Of a stretch of 51,792 bases of DNA, positions 50,738 to 51,792 are shown piece after piece. This DNA comes from Methanolinea sp. GTDB taxonomy: Archaea > Halobacteriota > Methanomicrobia > Methanomicrobiales > Methanospirillaceae. A program made the translations under genes and the position numbers. The stretch spans positions 1-51,792 of the forward strand of contig JALOPW010000012.1 in NCBI GenBank assembly GCA_025453675.1, read 5' to 3'. Under the pieces are notes generated by a model. It worked only from the letters and a program-made list of their open reading frames with translations, made no database searches and was not told where the DNA came from. The first letter of the stretch is position 1, and each line of letters opens with the position of its first letter.

Positions 50738-51792
50738 ATGAGATTAAAGTCAAAACTTTCAGTAATCCTTATTCTGGTGGCAGGACTCCTGGCACTCACC
50801 ATTCTCCCGGTCGTTGCAGATGAAACGGTCAGGGTGGATGTCTCCAGGATTCCCCTGGTATTCATCGAGAACCAGGGGCAGAAAAGTGCAGAGGTCATCT
50901 ACCATACGAATGCTGCCGGACATGGCATCTTTTTCACTCCTGATGCGGTGGTGTGCGCAGCAGGGAATGATGATGCCCAACCCGGTTCCGTCGTGAAGAT
51001 CTCTGTAGTGGGACAGAATGCCGGTATCCGGGTGACGGGAGAAGAACCTCTCCCCGGAACCGCGAACTTCTTCCTGGGCAATAACCCGGAGGATTGGGCC
51101 ACTTCTGTCCCCACCTTCGGGAAGGTGCGGTACGGGAACGTCATTCCCGGGGTGGACATCGTCTATTACGGTACCCAGGGGGCGCTCAAGCGGGATATCG
51201 TGCTCGCTCCAGGTATCGATCCTGCAGGACTGAAGTTCCATTATACTGGCCAGGAGTGCATATCGCGTGACGAAGAAGGCACTCTCCTCGTGGAGACTGC
51301 CACCGGGACCCTGTGGGAGGCGGCACCCGTCTGTTACCAGATCATTGGTGGCGAGCAGATACCGGTTGCATGCGAGTATGTGATCCTCGGCGATTCACAG
51401 GTGGGATTCAGCGTTGGAGCGTTTGATCCGGGATACCCCCTGGTCATCGACCCATTCCTGGATTTCTCTACCTATCTGGGTGGCAGCTGGGATGACCAGG
51501 GGTACGCGGTGGCGGTGGATGCCCTGGGCAGCACGTACGTGACAGGGAAAACCTGGTCTACTGATTTCCCCATTACCTGGTGGAAATCGGTCTACAATGA
51601 GACGAGCAACGGAGGCTACGATGTGTTCGTCACCAAGTTTGAGCCTGACGGTATGATGCTCAACTACTCCACCTATATTGGCGGGAACAATGACGATTCG
51701 GGCCAGGGTATTGCAGTGGACTCGGTGGGGAACGCCTATGTGACCGGGTACACCATCTCACAAAATTATCCCGCCGTCAGAGCCTTCCAGAC
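50738..51792 (+). CDS. Secreted SBBP-repeat beta-propeller surface protein (N-terminal part)
   Basis: The frame runs off the window after about 351 codons. Residues 1-27 are a signal peptide (VILILVAGLLALTILPVVA, then DETV). Residues about 28-235 form the domain that precedes SBBP repeats in archaeal and bacterial surface proteins (PLVFIENQGQ, ANFFLGNNPEDWATSVPTF, YGNVIPGVDIVYYG, PGYPLVIDPFLDFSTYLGG). SBBP repeats then begin (YAVAVDALGSTYVTGKTWS, then GIAVDSVGNAYVTGYTIS), each a beta-propeller blade. It is likely an exported adhesin or S-layer-associated protein. GGTGGGAGGGG precedes the ATG. Confidence 0.92.
   Translation, partial: MRLKSKLSVILILVAGLLALTILPVVADETVRVDVSRIPLVFIENQGQKSAEVIYHTNAAGHGIFFTPDAVVCAAGNDDAQPGSVVKISVVGQNAGIRVTGEEPLPGTANFFLGNNPEDWATSVPTFGKVRYGNVIPGVDIVYYGTQGALKRDIVLAPGIDPAGLKFHYTGQECISRDEEGTLLVETATGTLWEAAPVCYQIIGGEQIPVACEYVILGDSQVGFSVGAFDPGYPLVIDPFLDFSTYLGGSWDDQGYAVAVDALGSTYVTGKTWSTDFPITWWKSVYNETSNGGYDVFVTKFEPDGMMLNYSTYIGGNNDDSGQGIAVDSVGNAYVTGYTISQNYPAVRAFQ

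Overview
The window is chromosomal DNA of a methanogenic archaeon, most likely of the order Methanomicrobiales (genus not determined). The evidence is a CoM-SH/CoB-SH-dependent fumarate reductase pair (tfrA/tfrB), which is specific to methanogens, together with archaeal informational genes: SepF, LSm, eL37, a PUA protein, NreA with a PCNA-binding tail, an Lhr-type helicase, and an initiator tRNA-Met with the archaeal A1-U72 pair. The DNA is moderately GC-rich, with AT-rich intergenic islands carrying archaeal TATA boxes. Many genes start about 25-30 nt after a TATA box with no ribosome-binding site, which suggests leaderless mRNAs. No phage, insertion sequence, CRISPR array or rRNA operon was seen.

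Layout. 1-2361 (minus): acetyl-CoA synthetase followed by an OFA-type MFS transporter, cut by the window edge. 2820-7524 (plus): argC, a CBS-pair protein, argJ and argB, then a membrane thioredoxin-CcdA fusion. 7529-8543: chorismate mutase and a site-2 protease relative, divergent around a shared TATA element. 8718-12118: cobalt ECF transporter cbiMNQO, with an unusual C-terminal extension on CbiO, and an unknown gene. 12225-16425: a redox cluster of two tandem iron-sulfur flavoproteins, a Prx6-type peroxiredoxin, a cysteine-less AhpD-like protein, a 41-residue stand-alone desulforedoxin domain, a zinc-ribbon protein, a third flavoprotein and RadC. 17049-20812: an MFS exporter, rubrerythrin, a lipoprotein and a glutaredoxin-thioredoxin reductase fusion. 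20824-23966: an orphan DNA methyltransferase, a dolichol-kinase-like protein and NreA.

24326-33501: tfrAB divergent from lysC-purM; then ZPR1-like and SepF genes, a PUA protein, and an LSm-eL37-purF operon. 33782-39979: initiator tRNA, thioredoxin, UbiX, a frameshifted PH-domain gene, a BaiN-like flavoprotein and three membrane proteins including a Na+/Ca2+ exchanger relative. 40128-44199: a sodium:solute symporter with a 36-residue accessory protein and the Lhr-like helicase. 44207-46652: an ABC exporter whose permease is broken by a 23-bp tandem duplication, and a fourth iron-sulfur flavoprotein. 46777-51792: a Mth938-domain protein, a HEAT-repeat protein, class II lysyl-tRNA synthetase, a double-DUF350 membrane protein and the start of a secreted SBBP-repeat surface protein.

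Main themes. Much of the window serves thiol and iron-sulfur redox protection in a strict anaerobe: four Isf-type flavoproteins, peroxiredoxin, rubrerythrin, desulforedoxin, two thioredoxin-fold fusions and a free thioredoxin. The rest is amino-acid and purine synthesis and transport. The least explained signals are a dispersed intergenic hairpin repeat (8554, 23989, 33521, with a fragment at 16471), symmetric TATA elements between three divergent gene pairs, the CbiO extension, and the 23-bp duplication in the ABC permease. All functional calls come from reading motifs; no database search was run.
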